A stretch of 64,000 bases of DNA from Cronobacter condimenti 1330 (GCF_001277255.1 NZ_CP012264.1:3410001-3474000); one strand, 5' to 3'. Counted from the stretch's first letter, positions 24,999-34,256 are shown. The notes: generated from the sequence alone by a model not told the origin. A program made the numbers and translations.

Positions 24999-25733
24999 TT
25001 AGCCTTCGTGCAGGCCGCATTCGCGTTTGAGACCGAAAAAGCGCGTCTCTTCTTCCGCCATGCCTGGCTCCCACTTACGGGTGGTGTGCGTGTCCCCCAC
25101 CGACAGATAGCCTTCGTCCCACAACGGGTGGTATTTCAGCCCGTGTTTTTGCAGGTATTGATACACCGTGCGGTTGTCCCAGTCGATAATCGGCAGAATT
25201 TTAAAGACGCCGCGCTGAATGCCAAGCACCGGTAAATTCGCCCGGCTGCCGGACTGATCGCGGCGCAGGCCAGCAAACCAGGTCTGCGCGTTGAGTTCGT
25301 TGAGCGCGCGGTTCATCGGCTCCACTTTGTTGATATCGTTGTATTTCTCGATACCCTCAACGCCCTGTTCCCACAGTTTGCCATAGCGCGCCTCCTGCCA
25401 GGCGGGGCTTTGTGCCGCACGGTAGATTTTCAGGTTCAGGTTGAGCTTATCCGTCAGTTCATCGATAAAGCGGTACGTTTCCGGGAAGAGATAGCCGGTA
25501 TCGGTGAGGATGACCGGAATATCCGGGCGCTGTTGCGTGACGAGATGCAGGCTGACTGCCGCCTGGATACCGAAGCTTGATGAAAGCACGAACTCGCCCG
25601 GCAGGTTGTCGAGCGCCCAGCTGACGCGCGCTTCGGCGTCAAGCGCCTCAAGCTGCGCGTTGGTATCAGCGAGCGCCTCGGCACGTTCGTTTTTTTCAAG
25701 CGCATTCAGCGTCTGGAGATCGAGTACGGACAT
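24999..25733 (-). CDS. cysH: Phosphoadenosine phosphosulfate (PAPS) reductase
   Basis: Thioredoxin-dependent reduction of PAPS to sulfite. 244 residues. The PP-loop-like region SSSFGIQAAVSLHLV, LTDTGYLFPETYRFID, and the substrate-binding AGLRRDQSGSRANLP are present; the catalytic cysteine is in the C-terminal RECGLHEG, which is intact. The lack of a further CC pair marks the PAPS-specific type. It is 122 bp after cysI with repeats in the gap, so it may be read through or have some independent expression. Confidence 0.98.
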   Translation of the reverse strand: MSVLDLQTLNALEKNERAEALADTNAQLEALDAEARVSWALDNLPGEFVLSSSFGIQAAVSLHLVTQQRPDIPVILTDTGYLFPETYRFIDELTDKLNLNLKIYRAAQSPAWQEARYGKLWEQGVEGIEKYNDINKVEPMNRALNELNAQTWFAGLRRDQSGSRANLPVLGIQRGVFKILPIIDWDNRTVYQYLQKHGLKYHPLWDEGYLSVGDTHTTRKWEPGMAEEETRFFGLKRECGLHEG

Positions 25734-25764
25734 GTAAACCTCGCGTCTTTAATGGTAACCCCCG

Positions 25765-25852
25765 CCCCTCTCCCTAAAAGCGAGAGGGGGAAGACAGCCA
25801 TGGTTAATTTGAATCTGCGCCGGTTACGCTCTCGCCCCGGGCGAGGGTTAGG
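25765..25852. repeat. CCCTCTCC-type intergenic repeat between cysI and cysH
   Basis: CCCCTCTC...GAGAGGGG (25765-25789), then a second dyad CTCGCCCCGGGCGAG (25831-25845) followed by GGTTAGGAG. It resembles the repeat class seen at 6434-6454. It would form two hairpins in the cysJIH mRNA and could adjust cysH expression or mRNA stability. Confidence 0.55.
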
Positions 25853-25855
25853 AGC

Positions 25856-27568
25856 TTATTCCCAGAAATCCCGTGCCGGGTCGAGTACCGGACGAATAAT
25901 CCCGGCTCGTACGGTGAAATCGCCAAACCCTTCGCCCGCTTCGCGCTCCTGCGCCCAGCGGCCGACCAGCTCATCGATGGTATCGAGGATTTCGGACTCG
26001 GTAATATTCTCACGGTACATGCGCGGAATACGGGTGCCAATGCGGTTACCGCCAAGATGGAGGTTGTAACGCCCCGGCGCTTTGCCGACCAGACCCAGTT
26101 CCGCCAGCATCGCACGACCACAGCCGTTCGGGCAGCCGGTGACGCGCAACACAATGTGCTCGTCCGCAACGCCATGTTTGGCCATGATCCCATCCACTTT
26201 GTCGATAAACTGCGGCAGGAAACGCTCCGCTTCCGCCATCGCCAGCGGGCAGGTCGGGAATGCCACGCAGGCCATTGAGTTTTCGCGCTGTGGTGTGACG
26301 CTTTCCATCAGGCCATGCGCGCGTGCGATCTGTTCGATCTTCGCTTTGTCACCTTCCGGCACGCCCGCCACAATCAGGTTCTGGTTAGCAGTCAGGCGAA
26401 AATCGCCTTTATGGATTTTCGCGATTTCTTTCAGGCCAGTTTTGAGCGGCTTGTCTGGGAAATCAAGAATGCGGCCGTTTTCGATAAACAGCGTCAGGTG
26501 CCATTTATCATCAATGCCTTTCACCCAGCCGATGCGATCGCCACGACCGGTAAATTCATAGGGGCGAATTGGCGCAAACGTAATGCCCGCGCGGCGCTCC
26601 ACTTCGGCTTTGAAAACGTCCGGCCCGACGCGCTCCAGCGTATATTTGGTTTTCGCGTTTTTACGATCGGTACGGTTACCCCAGTCGCGCTGGGTCGTTA
26701 CCACCGCTTCCGCCACGGCAAGCGTATGCTCCAGCGGAATATAGCCGAACTCGGTCGCGGTACGGGCGTACGTTTTCTTGTTGCCATGCTCGATAGAAAG
26801 CCCACCGCCGACCAACAGGTTAAAGCCCACCAGCTTGCCGTTCTCCGCAATCGCCACGAAGTTCATGTCGTTAGCATGGAGATCGACATCGTTCTGCGGC
26901 GGAACCACAACCGTCGTTTTAAACTTGCGCGGCAAATAAGTGGCACCGAGAATCGGCTCTTCATCGGTGGTCGCCACTTTTTCTTTATCAAGCCAGATTT
27001 CCGCATAAGCGCGGGTACGCGGCAGCAGATGCTCAGAGAGTTTCTTCGCCCACTCGTACGCCTCGGCATGCAGTTGCGACTCAACCGGGTTAGACGTACA
27101 CAGCACGTTACGGTTCATGTCGTTGGCGGTCGCCAGCGCATCAAGGCCCACGGAGTGCAGCATCTGGTGCGCGGGCTTCACGTTTTTCTTCAGCAGCCCG
27201 TGGTACTGGAACGTCTGGCGGTTAGTCAGACGGATGCTGCCGTAAATCGTGTTTTCTTCGGCGAACTTATCGATGGAGAGCCACTGCTGCGGCGTCATGA
27301 TGCCGCCCGGCAGACGGCAGCGCAGCATCATGGCGTGACGCGGCTCCAGCTTCTGGGCCGCACGCTCGGCGCGGATATCGCGATCGTCCTGCTGGTACAT
27401 CCCGTGGAAACGGATCAGCAGAAAGTTGTCGCCATTAAACCCACCGGTCAGCCCGTCATGTAAATCTTCGGCAATGGTGCCGCGCAGGAAGTTACTTTCA
27501 CGCTTCATGCGTTCCGCATCGGAAAGTTTTCCTTCGACCACCAAAGGTCCTGGGTATTTTTCGCTCAT
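25856..27568 (-). CDS. cysI: Sulfite reductase hemoprotein subunit beta
   Basis: Carries siroheme and a 4Fe-4S cluster and reduces sulfite to sulfide by six electrons. 570 residues. The cluster cysteines are seen in AFPTCPLAMAEAERF with the preceding ACVAF, and in RVTGCPNGCGRAMLAELG. Siroheme-binding basic residues are in the segments LRLTNRQTFQYHG-like (SIRLTNRQTFQYHG) and RTDRKNAKTKYTLERVG. It overlaps cysJ by 1 nt (TGATG-type junction), so subunits are made in a coupled way. The cofactor comes from the CysG encoded in this window. Confidence 0.98.
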   Translation of the reverse strand: MSEKYPGPLVVEGKLSDAERMKRESNFLRGTIAEDLHDGLTGGFNGDNFLLIRFHGMYQQDDRDIRAERAAQKLEPRHAMMLRCRLPGGIMTPQQWLSIDKFAEENTIYGSIRLTNRQTFQYHGLLKKNVKPAHQMLHSVGLDALATANDMNRNVLCTSNPVESQLHAEAYEWAKKLSEHLLPRTRAYAEIWLDKEKVATTDEEPILGATYLPRKFKTTVVVPPQNDVDLHANDMNFVAIAENGKLVGFNLLVGGGLSIEHGNKKTYARTATEFGYIPLEHTLAVAEAVVTTQRDWGNRTDRKNAKTKYTLERVGPDVFKAEVERRAGITFAPIRPYEFTGRGDRIGWVKGIDDKWHLTLFIENGRILDFPDKPLKTGLKEIAKIHKGDFRLTANQNLIVAGVPEGDKAKIEQIARAHGLMESVTPQRENSMACVAFPTCPLAMAEAERFLPQFIDKVDGIMAKHGVADEHIVLRVTGCPNGCGRAMLAELGLVGKAPGRYNLHLGGNRIGTRIPRMYRENITESEILDTIDELVGRWAQEREAGEGFGDFTVRAGIIRPVLDPARDFWE

Positions 27569-29370
27569 CAGTAGACGTCTCGCTGGTAACGGCGCTCAAC
27601 GCGCAGCTCACTTAAATATTCATCCGCCGCTTCGGCATCCATCTCGCCGTAAGCCGCAATCACTTCCAGTAAAGCCTGCTCGACATCCTTCGCCATGCGA
27701 TTGGCGTCGCCGCAGACATAAAGGTGCGCGCCTTCCTGAATCCAGCGCCACAGCTCCGCGCCCTGCTCGCGGATTTTATCTTGTACGTAAATTTTATGTT
27801 CCTGATCGCGGGACCAGGCAAGGTCGATGCGGTTTAACAGGCCTTCTTTGACATAGCGCTGCCACTCGACCTGATACAGGAAATCTTCAGTAAAGTGCGG
27901 GTTGCCGAAAAAGAGCCAGTTTTTACCGGTGGCGCCGTCCGCCTCACGCTGCTGCATAAAGGCGCGGAATGGCGCGATGCCGGTGCCAGGGCCAATCATA
28001 ATGACCGGCGTTTCCGGCGTGGCGGGCAGGCGGAAGTTATCGTTGTGCTCAATGAACACGCGCACTTCGCCGTCCTCTTCAAGACGATCCGCGAGATAGC
28101 TGGAGGCCCCGCCCGCACGCTGGCGGCCTTCGATATCAAAACGCACCACGCCCACGGTGATGTGCACTTCGCTTTCCACTTCCGCCTGCGACGAGGCGAT
28201 GGAGTAGAGACGCGGCGTGAGCGGGCGCAGCAGGCCGAGCAGTTGCTCTGCATCAAGCTGGGCTGGCGCAAAACGCACCATATCGACGACGGGGGTCGTC
28301 GCAGCGTAGTGCTGAAGCTTCGCTTTATCGCCCACCAGCGGCAGCAGCGTTTCACTGCGGGTCAGCGTGGCGTAGTTCTCAACGATAGCTGCGGTGTTAA
28401 CCGTCAGCTCAAAATGCCACTGCAGCGCCTCGCTAAGCGGCAGCGTTTTGTCGCCCACCGTGACGGGCTCATCGCCTTTCAGCCACAGCAGCTCAAGCAG
28501 TTCCTGCACCAGTGCCGGATCGTTCTGATACCAGACGCCAAGCGCGTCGCCCGGCTGGTAGCGCAGCCCGGCATCGCCAAGATCGATTTCGATATGACGC
28601 ACATCTTTTTGCGAATCGCGGCCGGTGATTTTCTGATTCACAGCAAGCGTGGCGGTAAGCGGCGCTTCTTTGGTGTACGGCGTGGAATCCACCTGATTGA
28701 CGGTGCCGCTGGCGGTTAACGCCGCCTGAGAGGGCGCCTCTTTCGGCACGCGAGCTTTCAGAACCTCAACCACGCGCGCGCGCCATGCCTGGGCGGCCGC
28801 CTGGTATTCGACATCAGCATCGACGCGATCGAGCAGACGCTCTGCGCCCAGTTCCGCAAGGCGGCCGTCGAAATCTTTACCGGACTGGCAGAAGCGCTCA
28901 TAAGAGGTGTCGCCAAGCCCAAAGACCGCAAAGGCCGCGCCGTCGAGCTTCGGTGCCTTTTTAGAGAGCAGAAACTTATGCAGCGCGACGGCCTCTTCCG
29001 GCGGGTCCCCTTCCCCTTGCGTGGAGGTGACGATGACCAGCAGCTTTTCCTGGGCGATTTGTTTGAATTTGTAGTCGCCGGCATTCACCAGGTTCACGTT
29101 AAGCTGTGCCGCCAGCAAATCGTCGCGCAACGCTTCGGCGACGCGGCGTGCATTACCGGTCTGAGAAGCGGAAATAAGCGTAATGACCGACGCAGGCGCC
29201 GCGGGCGTTTGCACCACGGCAGCACCGGGCTGTTGGTTAACCATTCCCCAGAAGTAGCCGGAAAGCCAGGCCAGCTGCGTGGGGGTGAAATCATGAGTCG
29301 CCGTCTGAAGGCGAGCCAGCTGCTCCGGGCTGAGCGGGAGCAAAGCGTTCGGTGGGGCCTGATTCGTCAT
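27568..29370 (-). CDS. cysJ: Sulfite reductase flavoprotein subunit alpha
   Basis: Moves electrons from NADPH through FAD and FMN to CysI. 600 residues. The N-terminal flavodoxin domain (about 60-205) has SASQTGNARRVAEALRDDL and STQGEGDPPEEAVALHKFL; the FAD-binding RLYSIASS and the NADPH-binding GPGTGIAPFRAFMQQRE and YVCGDANRMAKDVEQAL follow, ending in the conserved RRYQRDVY. First gene of cysJIH, divergent from queD over 305 bp where a CysB-activated promoter should lie. Confidence 0.98.
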   Translation of the reverse strand: MTNQAPPNALLPLSPEQLARLQTATHDFTPTQLAWLSGYFWGMVNQQPGAAVVQTPAAPASVITLISASQTGNARRVAEALRDDLLAAQLNVNLVNAGDYKFKQIAQEKLLVIVTSTQGEGDPPEEAVALHKFLLSKKAPKLDGAAFAVFGLGDTSYERFCQSGKDFDGRLAELGAERLLDRVDADVEYQAAAQAWRARVVEVLKARVPKEAPSQAALTASGTVNQVDSTPYTKEAPLTATLAVNQKITGRDSQKDVRHIEIDLGDAGLRYQPGDALGVWYQNDPALVQELLELLWLKGDEPVTVGDKTLPLSEALQWHFELTVNTAAIVENYATLTRSETLLPLVGDKAKLQHYAATTPVVDMVRFAPAQLDAEQLLGLLRPLTPRLYSIASSQAEVESEVHITVGVVRFDIEGRQRAGGASSYLADRLEEDGEVRVFIEHNDNFRLPATPETPVIMIGPGTGIAPFRAFMQQREADGATGKNWLFFGNPHFTEDFLYQVEWQRYVKEGLLNRIDLAWSRDQEHKIYVQDKIREQGAELWRWIQEGAHLYVCGDANRMAKDVEQALLEVIAAYGEMDAEAADEYLSELRVERRYQRDVY

Positions 29371-29675
29371 GCGTCGTTATGTTCCAGTAGCAAAGCTGTT
29401 TTTCATTGCAAAAACAGAAGAGAAAGTAAGGTTAACGGCGGCGATAATAACAATTAAAGAAGGGATGGAAATAATAAATAACCAAACGGACTAACCGCTT
29501 TTACCAATAAGCCTGAGCGTTAAAACAGGTTAATTAAGGTACTGATAATTAATGAAATAAAAAAATAACGGCGCACCGATAGCGGGGTTATCGCACAGGG
29601 CGGTTTTCGTTAATGCTAAAAACGGTCAATTCCGGTACTATGCGGCGGTTTTTTTAGCAAAACTGAGACTGTGTT
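29371..29675. other. cysJ-queD divergent intergenic region
   Basis: 305 bp, strikingly AT-rich from 29420 to 29580 relative to its surroundings. It should contain the cysJIH promoter with CysB sites and the queD promoter. No open frame or RNA gene recognised. Confidence 0.5.
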
Positions 29676-30038
29676 ATGCCTACCACCCTGTTTAAAGATT
29701 TTATCTTCGAAGCCGCTCACCGACTGCCCCACGTTCCTGAAGGCCACAAGTGCGGTCGCCTGCACGGACACTCTTTTATGGTGCGCCTGGAGATTACGGG
29801 CGAGGTGGACCCGCATACCGGCTGGATTATCGATTTCGCCGAGCTGAAAGCCGCGTTTAAGCCGATTTACGATAGCCTGGATCACTATTATCTGAACGAT
29901 ATTCCGGGCCTTGAGAATCCGACCAGCGAAGTGCTGGCGCGCTGGATTTGGGATCAAATGAAACCACGCCTGCCGCTGCTGAGCGCCGTGATGATCAAAG
30001 AAACCTGTACTGCGGGCTGCGTATATCGCGGCGAATAA
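29676..30038 (+). CDS. queD: 6-carboxy-5,6,7,8-tetrahydropterin synthase
   Basis: Converts dihydroneopterin triphosphate to 6-carboxytetrahydropterin, first committed step to queuosine. 120 residues. Zinc-binding histidines are in FEAAHRL and CGRLHGHSF, with the catalytic Cys in KCGRLHGH; the C-terminal KETCTAGCVY matches the family. Divergent from cysJ and convergent with queE, which performs the next step; a terminator separates them. Confidence 0.97.
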   Translation: MPTTLFKDFIFEAAHRLPHVPEGHKCGRLHGHSFMVRLEITGEVDPHTGWIIDFAELKAAFKPIYDSLDHYYLNDIPGLENPTSEVLARWIWDQMKPRLPLLSAVMIKETCTAGCVYRGE

Positions 30039-30056
30039 GGTTTAGTAGCATCTGTT

Positions 30057-30082
30057 GGCAGGTGGCGCTTTGCTTACCCGCC
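30057..30082. repeat. Single REP-like unit after queD
   Basis: GGCAGGTGGCGCTTTGCTTACCCGCC: inverted arms like the units at 6314-6398 and 56511-56590. Placed between queD and its terminator. Confidence 0.55.
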
Positions 30083-30094
30083 GCCAATCACGCA

Positions 30095-30125
30095 TAAAAA
30101 AAGGAGCCGTTGGCTCCTTTTTTTA
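30095..30125. terminator. Bidirectional terminator between queD and queE
   Basis: AAAAAAAGGAGCC-gtt-GGCTCCTTTTTTT with long A and T runs on both sides. Serves both convergent genes and overlaps the queE stop region. Confidence 0.9.
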
Positions 30126-30794
30126 TGCAATATTCAAATATTTGTGCGTTTGCATCGACAACCGCCAGTTACGGGCGATGCAGGTTTCAATACACAAGCG
30201 TGTCGCGTCGTCCTTTTGGCTTATCGGCTGGAGCGCAATCACGCGCTGGCGCTCGTCATGCAGGCGCGCCAGCAACTCATCCAGCGCTTCGATATCGCGC
30301 ATACGCCCAACCGGGTGCTTAATCTCATCAGCACGCATCAGTGCCTGGTCCAGCACGTCATAACCGCCGCGCATATTCACTTTCGGCGAGACGGTCACCC
30401 AGGTGCCGGTGGTGCAGCGCACATCGTGCGTACCGCTGGTTTCAATCTGACAGCTAAAACCTTGCGCTTCCAGCATCTCGGTTAACGGCAGCAGATTGTG
30501 GATGCACGGCTCACCGCCCGTTATCACCACATGGCGCGCGGTATATCCCTGGCGCTCAATCGCTGCCAGCAGATCTTCCGGGCTCGCAGCGCCCCATTTA
30601 TCGCTCTCTTTCGTTTTCGCGATAATGCTGAAAAGCGACACTTCCCGATCCGCGAGCTTCTCCCAGGTGTGTTTGGTGTCGCACCAGGCACAGCCTACCG
30701 GGCATCCCTGCAGACGAATAAAAATGGCGGGCACGCCGGTAAAATAACCCTCGCCCTGCAGGGTCTGGAACATCTCATTAATCGGGTACTGCAT
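30123..30794 (-). CDS. queE: 7-carboxy-7-deazaguanine synthase QueE
   Basis: Radical SAM enzyme that rearranges carboxytetrahydropterin to 7-carboxy-7-deazaguanine. 223 residues. The cluster motif is CPVGCAWCDTKHTW, the QueE variant of CxxxCxxC; EMFQTLQGEGYFTG and ITGGEPCIHNL are also diagnostic. In E. coli, QueE additionally binds the division machinery when abundant. Terminated by the hairpin shared with queD. Confidence 0.97.
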   Translation of the reverse strand: MQYPINEMFQTLQGEGYFTGVPAIFIRLQGCPVGCAWCDTKHTWEKLADREVSLFSIIAKTKESDKWGAASPEDLLAAIERQGYTARHVVITGGEPCIHNLLPLTEMLEAQGFSCQIETSGTHDVRCTTGTWVTVSPKVNMRGGYDVLDQALMRADEIKHPVGRMRDIEALDELLARLHDERQRVIALQPISQKDDATRLCIETCIARNWRLSMQTHKYLNIA

Positions 30795-30991
30795 GATTCA
30801 CTCGGTTTATTACCAAAACGGTAATTATTACAGATAACCGCCAGACTATCATGTGCCATTTGCGCCATCCTGGCCGCTGCGGCGCGGCTTTACGCACCAC
30901 AGCCCCTAAATTCCAGGTCATTGGCAGCTTTGCCGGGCGGCGGTTACTATGACGACTGACGACCCTGCGAAAACAAGGACAAGTAAAAGCA

Positions 30992-31951
30992 ATGGTACGC
31001 ACACTGACGTTATTTTTTCTGACGGTATCGCTAACGCTTGCGGGCTTTACCGTTCAGGCGCAAAACTTTCCCGTACCGACGATGCAAAGCCTGGTTAACG
31101 ATCCGGCTGGCATCCTGGAGGAACAGGAGCACGCCACGTTGCTCAAGGACGTCTCCTCGATATATACCCGCACCCACGCACAAACGGTGGTACTGATCGT
31201 GCCAACCTTACAGGGCGATAACCTGGAAAGCGTTGCTACGCGCGTGTTCAATACCTGGCATCTGGGCAGTCCGCAGCGCAACGATGGCGTGCTGATACTG
31301 GTGGCCTGGGAGGATCGTAAAGTGCGTATCGAGGTGGGTCGCGGCCTGGAAACCACACTGACCAACGCGCTGGCGAGCCAAATCATTAAAGAGCAGATGC
31401 TCCCCTGGTTCAGGGCGGGCGAGCTGGCCGAAGGCATCCGGCACGGCCTGACCGGTATCGACGCGGTGCTCAGCGGCAAATCGCTGCCGACTGCGGCCTC
31501 GCCGTCGTGGTTATGGCTCAAGTCGTTCCTGTTAGGATTTTCTTACTGGGAAGGGCTGCCGTTTCTCGCCATCACACTGGCGGTTCTGTTGTTCAAGCGT
31601 AAAAAGAAAACGCTAATAACGCTCTTTTTCGGCACGTCGTGTCTGCTGACGCCAGCGCTTGCCATCACCAGCGATTTTGTCCCCTGGATCGTGCCGTTTT
31701 TGTGGCTCAGTTTTTCAACGCCGATTCTGTTGTTAACCATGGTGATTATCATGGCGTTCGCTTTCCCCCAGCGCCTGTTTAGCGCAGGCAACGGGACGTC
31801 ATCAGGCGATAACTCGTCAGCCTGGCTTGCCAATCAGCATCTTCATCATTTATCCGGCGGCGACAGTGGCAGCCATCACAGCAGCCACGACAGCGTGAGC
31901 TCTGGCGATGGCGGCTCAAGCGACGGCGGCGGCGCTTCAGATAACTGGTGA
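30992..31951 (+). CDS. ygcG: YgcG-type TPM-domain membrane protein
   Basis: 319 residues. Signal peptide (about 1-24, ending VQAQ), then an extracytoplasmic TPM domain (about 28-165) with VNDPAGILEEQEHATLLKDV and NDGVLILVAWEDRKVRIEVGRGLE. Two or three membrane helices follow (about 170-260). The C-terminal tail is rich in Gly, Ser, Asp and His (LHHLSGGDSGSHHSSHDSVSSGDGG in short runs) and is low in complexity. The TPM domain is related to thylakoid protein TLP18.3, which has phosphatase activity, but function in bacteria is not settled. The last 15 nt overlap the convergent nanE. AAGGAC precedes the ATG. Confidence 0.85.
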   Translation: MVRTLTLFFLTVSLTLAGFTVQAQNFPVPTMQSLVNDPAGILEEQEHATLLKDVSSIYTRTHAQTVVLIVPTLQGDNLESVATRVFNTWHLGSPQRNDGVLILVAWEDRKVRIEVGRGLETTLTNALASQIIKEQMLPWFRAGELAEGIRHGLTGIDAVLSGKSLPTAASPSWLWLKSFLLGFSYWEGLPFLAITLAVLLFKRKKKTLITLFFGTSCLLTPALAITSDFVPWIVPFLWLSFSTPILLLTMVIIMAFAFPQRLFSAGNGTSSGDNSSAWLANQHLHHLSGGDSGSHHSSHDSVSSGDGGSSDGGGASDNW

Positions 31952-32626
31952 ACGCAGCGCGTCAGCAAAACGCCGGGTAATCTGCTGCGGACGAGTAATC
32001 GCACCGCCAACGACCACAGCATGTGCGCCCAACGCCAGACAACGTGCCGCCCCTTCGGGTGTATCGACGTTGCCTTCGGCAATAACCGGGATCGTGACAG
32101 CGGCCAGCACGGCGTTTAACAGGGCAAAATCATGCTCCGGCAGCCTATGCCCCTGGGTGTGCGCCGTGTAACCGTAGAGGGTCGTGCCGGCGCAGTCAAA
32201 GCCCAGCGCTTGCGCCGTCACGGCTTCTTTCACGTCTGAGACATCGGCCATCAGTGGCACGTGCGGATAAGCGCGGCGGATCGTTTTCACGAGCGATTCC
32301 AGCGTCTCACCGCCCGGACGCGGACGCGCGGTGGCATCAAGCGCGATCATGTCAGGCCCCACTGTCATCAACTCATCAATTTCTCGCATTGTCGCCGTGA
32401 TAAAAACGTCGCTGCCCGGGTAATCCCGTTTGATGATGCCAATCACCGGCAGCGTCACGTTTTGTTTTATCGCCGCAATGTCCGCCACGCTGTTGGCGCG
32501 GATCCCTGCCGCTCCGCCCTGCGCCGCCGCCAGTGCCATTTTGCCCATGATAAACGGACTGTGCAGCGGTTCGTTTTCCAGCGCCTGACAGGAGACCACC
32601 AGCTTTCCTTTGATTTGCTCTAACAT
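31937..32626 (-). CDS. nanE: N-acetylmannosamine-6-phosphate 2-epimerase
   Basis: Converts ManNAc-6-P to GlcNAc-6-P. 229 residues, a TIM barrel of the NanE family: GKLVVSCQALENEPLHSP at the N-terminus, GAAGIRANSV, PVIGIIKRDYPGSDVFITAT, and late GDADT-like IAEGNVDTPEGA plus LGAHAVVVGGAITRP. Here it is not with nanATK; it lies 8 bp downstream of a PTS permease and is controlled presumably by the RpiR gene beyond it. This suggests direct use of a PTS-imported amino sugar such as ManNAc. Overlaps the convergent YgcG gene by 15 nt. Confidence 0.93.
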   Translation of the reverse strand: MLEQIKGKLVVSCQALENEPLHSPFIMGKMALAAAQGGAAGIRANSVADIAAIKQNVTLPVIGIIKRDYPGSDVFITATMREIDELMTVGPDMIALDATARPRPGGETLESLVKTIRRAYPHVPLMADVSDVKEAVTAQALGFDCAGTTLYGYTAHTQGHRLPEHDFALLNAVLAAVTIPVIAEGNVDTPEGAARCLALGAHAVVVGGAITRPQQITRRFADALRSPVI

Positions 32627-32634
32627 CGTTGACC

Positions 32635-34188
32635 TCAGCTTAATAACTCTTCCACTTCGTTTTTGATAATCGTGACATGGGGGCCGTAGATAATCTGGAC
32701 GCCATTACCGCGCAGGATCACGCCGCGGGCGCCGGTCGCCTTAAGCGCTGACTCACTGACTTTGCCGCCATCATTGACCGTGACGCGTAACCGCGTGGCG
32801 CAGCAATCCACCTCCTGCAGGTTTTCATGACCACCAAGCCCGGCCACAATGGCCTGCGCCCGCTCGCTGCCCGTCACCGACACGTTCTCCTGCGTCTCTT
32901 TTTCACGTCCGGGCGTGGCGAAATCGAAACGCGTTATCAGGAAACGAAACGTGAAGTAATAAAGGAAAAACCACGGCACGCCGACCAGCGGCACATAGAG
33001 CCAGTGTGTTTTCGCTTCGCCCTGCAAAACGCCAAACAGAATGAAATCAATAAAGCCGCCCGAGAAAGTCTGGCCGATAGTGATGTGCAGCATATGCGCC
33101 AGCATAAAAGCCAGCCCGTCGAAAAACGCATGGATGACATAGAGTACCGGCGCGACAAACAAGAAAGAGAACTCGATCGGTTCGGTAATGCCGGTTAAAA
33201 AAGAGGTGAGCGCCGCGGATAACAGCAGCCCGGCAACGCGCTTTTTATTCTCTGGTCTGGCCGTGTGATACATCGCAAGACAGGCGCCTACAAGGCCAAA
33301 CATCATGGTGATAAAGCGCCCTGACATAAACCGTGAGGTCCCGACATAGAACTGTTGGGTCGTCGGGTCCGCGAGCTGGGCGAAGAAAATGCGCTGCGTC
33401 CCTTCTACCAGCTGGCCATTGACTATTTCGCTGCCGCCGAGCGCGGTCGTCCAGAAGGGCAAATAGAAGATATGATGCAGACCGAACGGGCCAAGCATGC
33501 GCAGAATAAAGCCATAAAGCAGTGTGCCAGGATAACCCGTCGCATCGACCAGACCACCCAGCCCGAAAATCACTTTCTGGAAATGCGGCCAGATGACCGT
33601 CATCGCAGCGCCAATGAGAATAGCCGCCAGCGCGCTGATAATGGGCACAAAACGTGACCCGCCGAAAAACCCCAGAAACTGCGGCAGTGCAATTTTATTG
33701 AATCGCTGATGCAGCGCGCATGTCACAAGCCCGATAACCACACCGCCGAACACACCAGTTTCCAGCGTCTGGATACCGAGCACCGTCCCCTGCCCGACCG
33801 CCCCTGGATTGCTTTGCGCGAGCTGCCCGCTCAGAGTTAGTAACGCATTAATAGTGGCATTCATTACCAGGTACGCCAGTAACGCGGCGAGACCCGCTGT
33901 GCCTTTATCGGTCCGCGCAAGCCCCACCGCCACACCGACGGCAAACAGTACCGACAGGTTCGCAAAGACGATAGCACCCGCGCTGCTCATGACAGTGAAA
34001 ATGGCCTGCAACCAGCCGACATCCAGAAACGGATATGCAGTCAGCGTATTGGGATTAGACAGCGCGCCGCCTACCCCGAGCAACAGCCCGGCCGCAGGAA
34101 GAACGGCGACGGGTAGCATAAAAGATTTGCCAAAACGCTGCGCTTTTTCGAACCAGCGCCCTGAAGATGTTCCGCTGAAAAATGCCAT
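32635..34188 (-). CDS. PTS permease EIICB, glucose/N-acetylglucosamine/maltose family
   Basis: 517 residues. The IIC domain (about 1-400) has some ten hydrophobic helices and family motifs GKSFMLPVAVLPAAGLLLGVGG, LYGFILRMLGPFGLHHIFY and SFLTGITEPIEFSFLF, all read in short parts. A linker with charged residues follows, then a IIB domain (about 440-517) whose phospho-acceptor Cys is in DCCATRLRV. No IIA domain is present, so it relies on a IIA such as Crr. It resembles PtsG, NagE and MalX about equally to the eye. Because it is joined to nanE, I infer an N-acetylated amino sugar as substrate. Alternative: glucosamine- or glucoside-type sugar. Confidence 0.88.
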   Translation of the reverse strand: MAFFSGTSSGRWFEKAQRFGKSFMLPVAVLPAAGLLLGVGGALSNPNTLTAYPFLDVGWLQAIFTVMSSAGAIVFANLSVLFAVGVAVGLARTDKGTAGLAALLAYLVMNATINALLTLSGQLAQSNPGAVGQGTVLGIQTLETGVFGGVVIGLVTCALHQRFNKIALPQFLGFFGGSRFVPIISALAAILIGAAMTVIWPHFQKVIFGLGGLVDATGYPGTLLYGFILRMLGPFGLHHIFYLPFWTTALGGSEIVNGQLVEGTQRIFFAQLADPTTQQFYVGTSRFMSGRFITMMFGLVGACLAMYHTARPENKKRVAGLLLSAALTSFLTGITEPIEFSFLFVAPVLYVIHAFFDGLAFMLAHMLHITIGQTFSGGFIDFILFGVLQGEAKTHWLYVPLVGVPWFFLYYFTFRFLITRFDFATPGREKETQENVSVTGSERAQAIVAGLGGHENLQEVDCCATRLRVTVNDGGKVSESALKATGARGVILRGNGVQIIYGPHVTIIKNEVEELLS

Positions 34189-34210
34189 AGTACGCTCCCC
34201 GCTGTTGTTA

Positions 34211-34256
34211 TGATGAAAATATTTATCACATTAAATTTATTCAGTGAAAATTATCA
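34211..34256. promoter_or_regulatory. Candidate operator pair between the PTS gene and its RpiR regulator
   Basis: Two similar AT-rich elements: TGAAAATATTTATCA (34214-34228) and TGAAAATTATCA (34245-34256), each bounded by TGA...TCA. They lie 26-68 bp upstream of the PTS start, in the gap shared with the divergent regulator. RpiR/MurR-type repressors bind such repeats. Binding is inferred from position and repetition only. Confidence 0.45.

Noticed and set aside
26315..27463. A 382-codon open frame on the plus strand across cysI
   Set aside because: Antisense to cysI with its complete set of motifs; typical GC-rich shadow frame.
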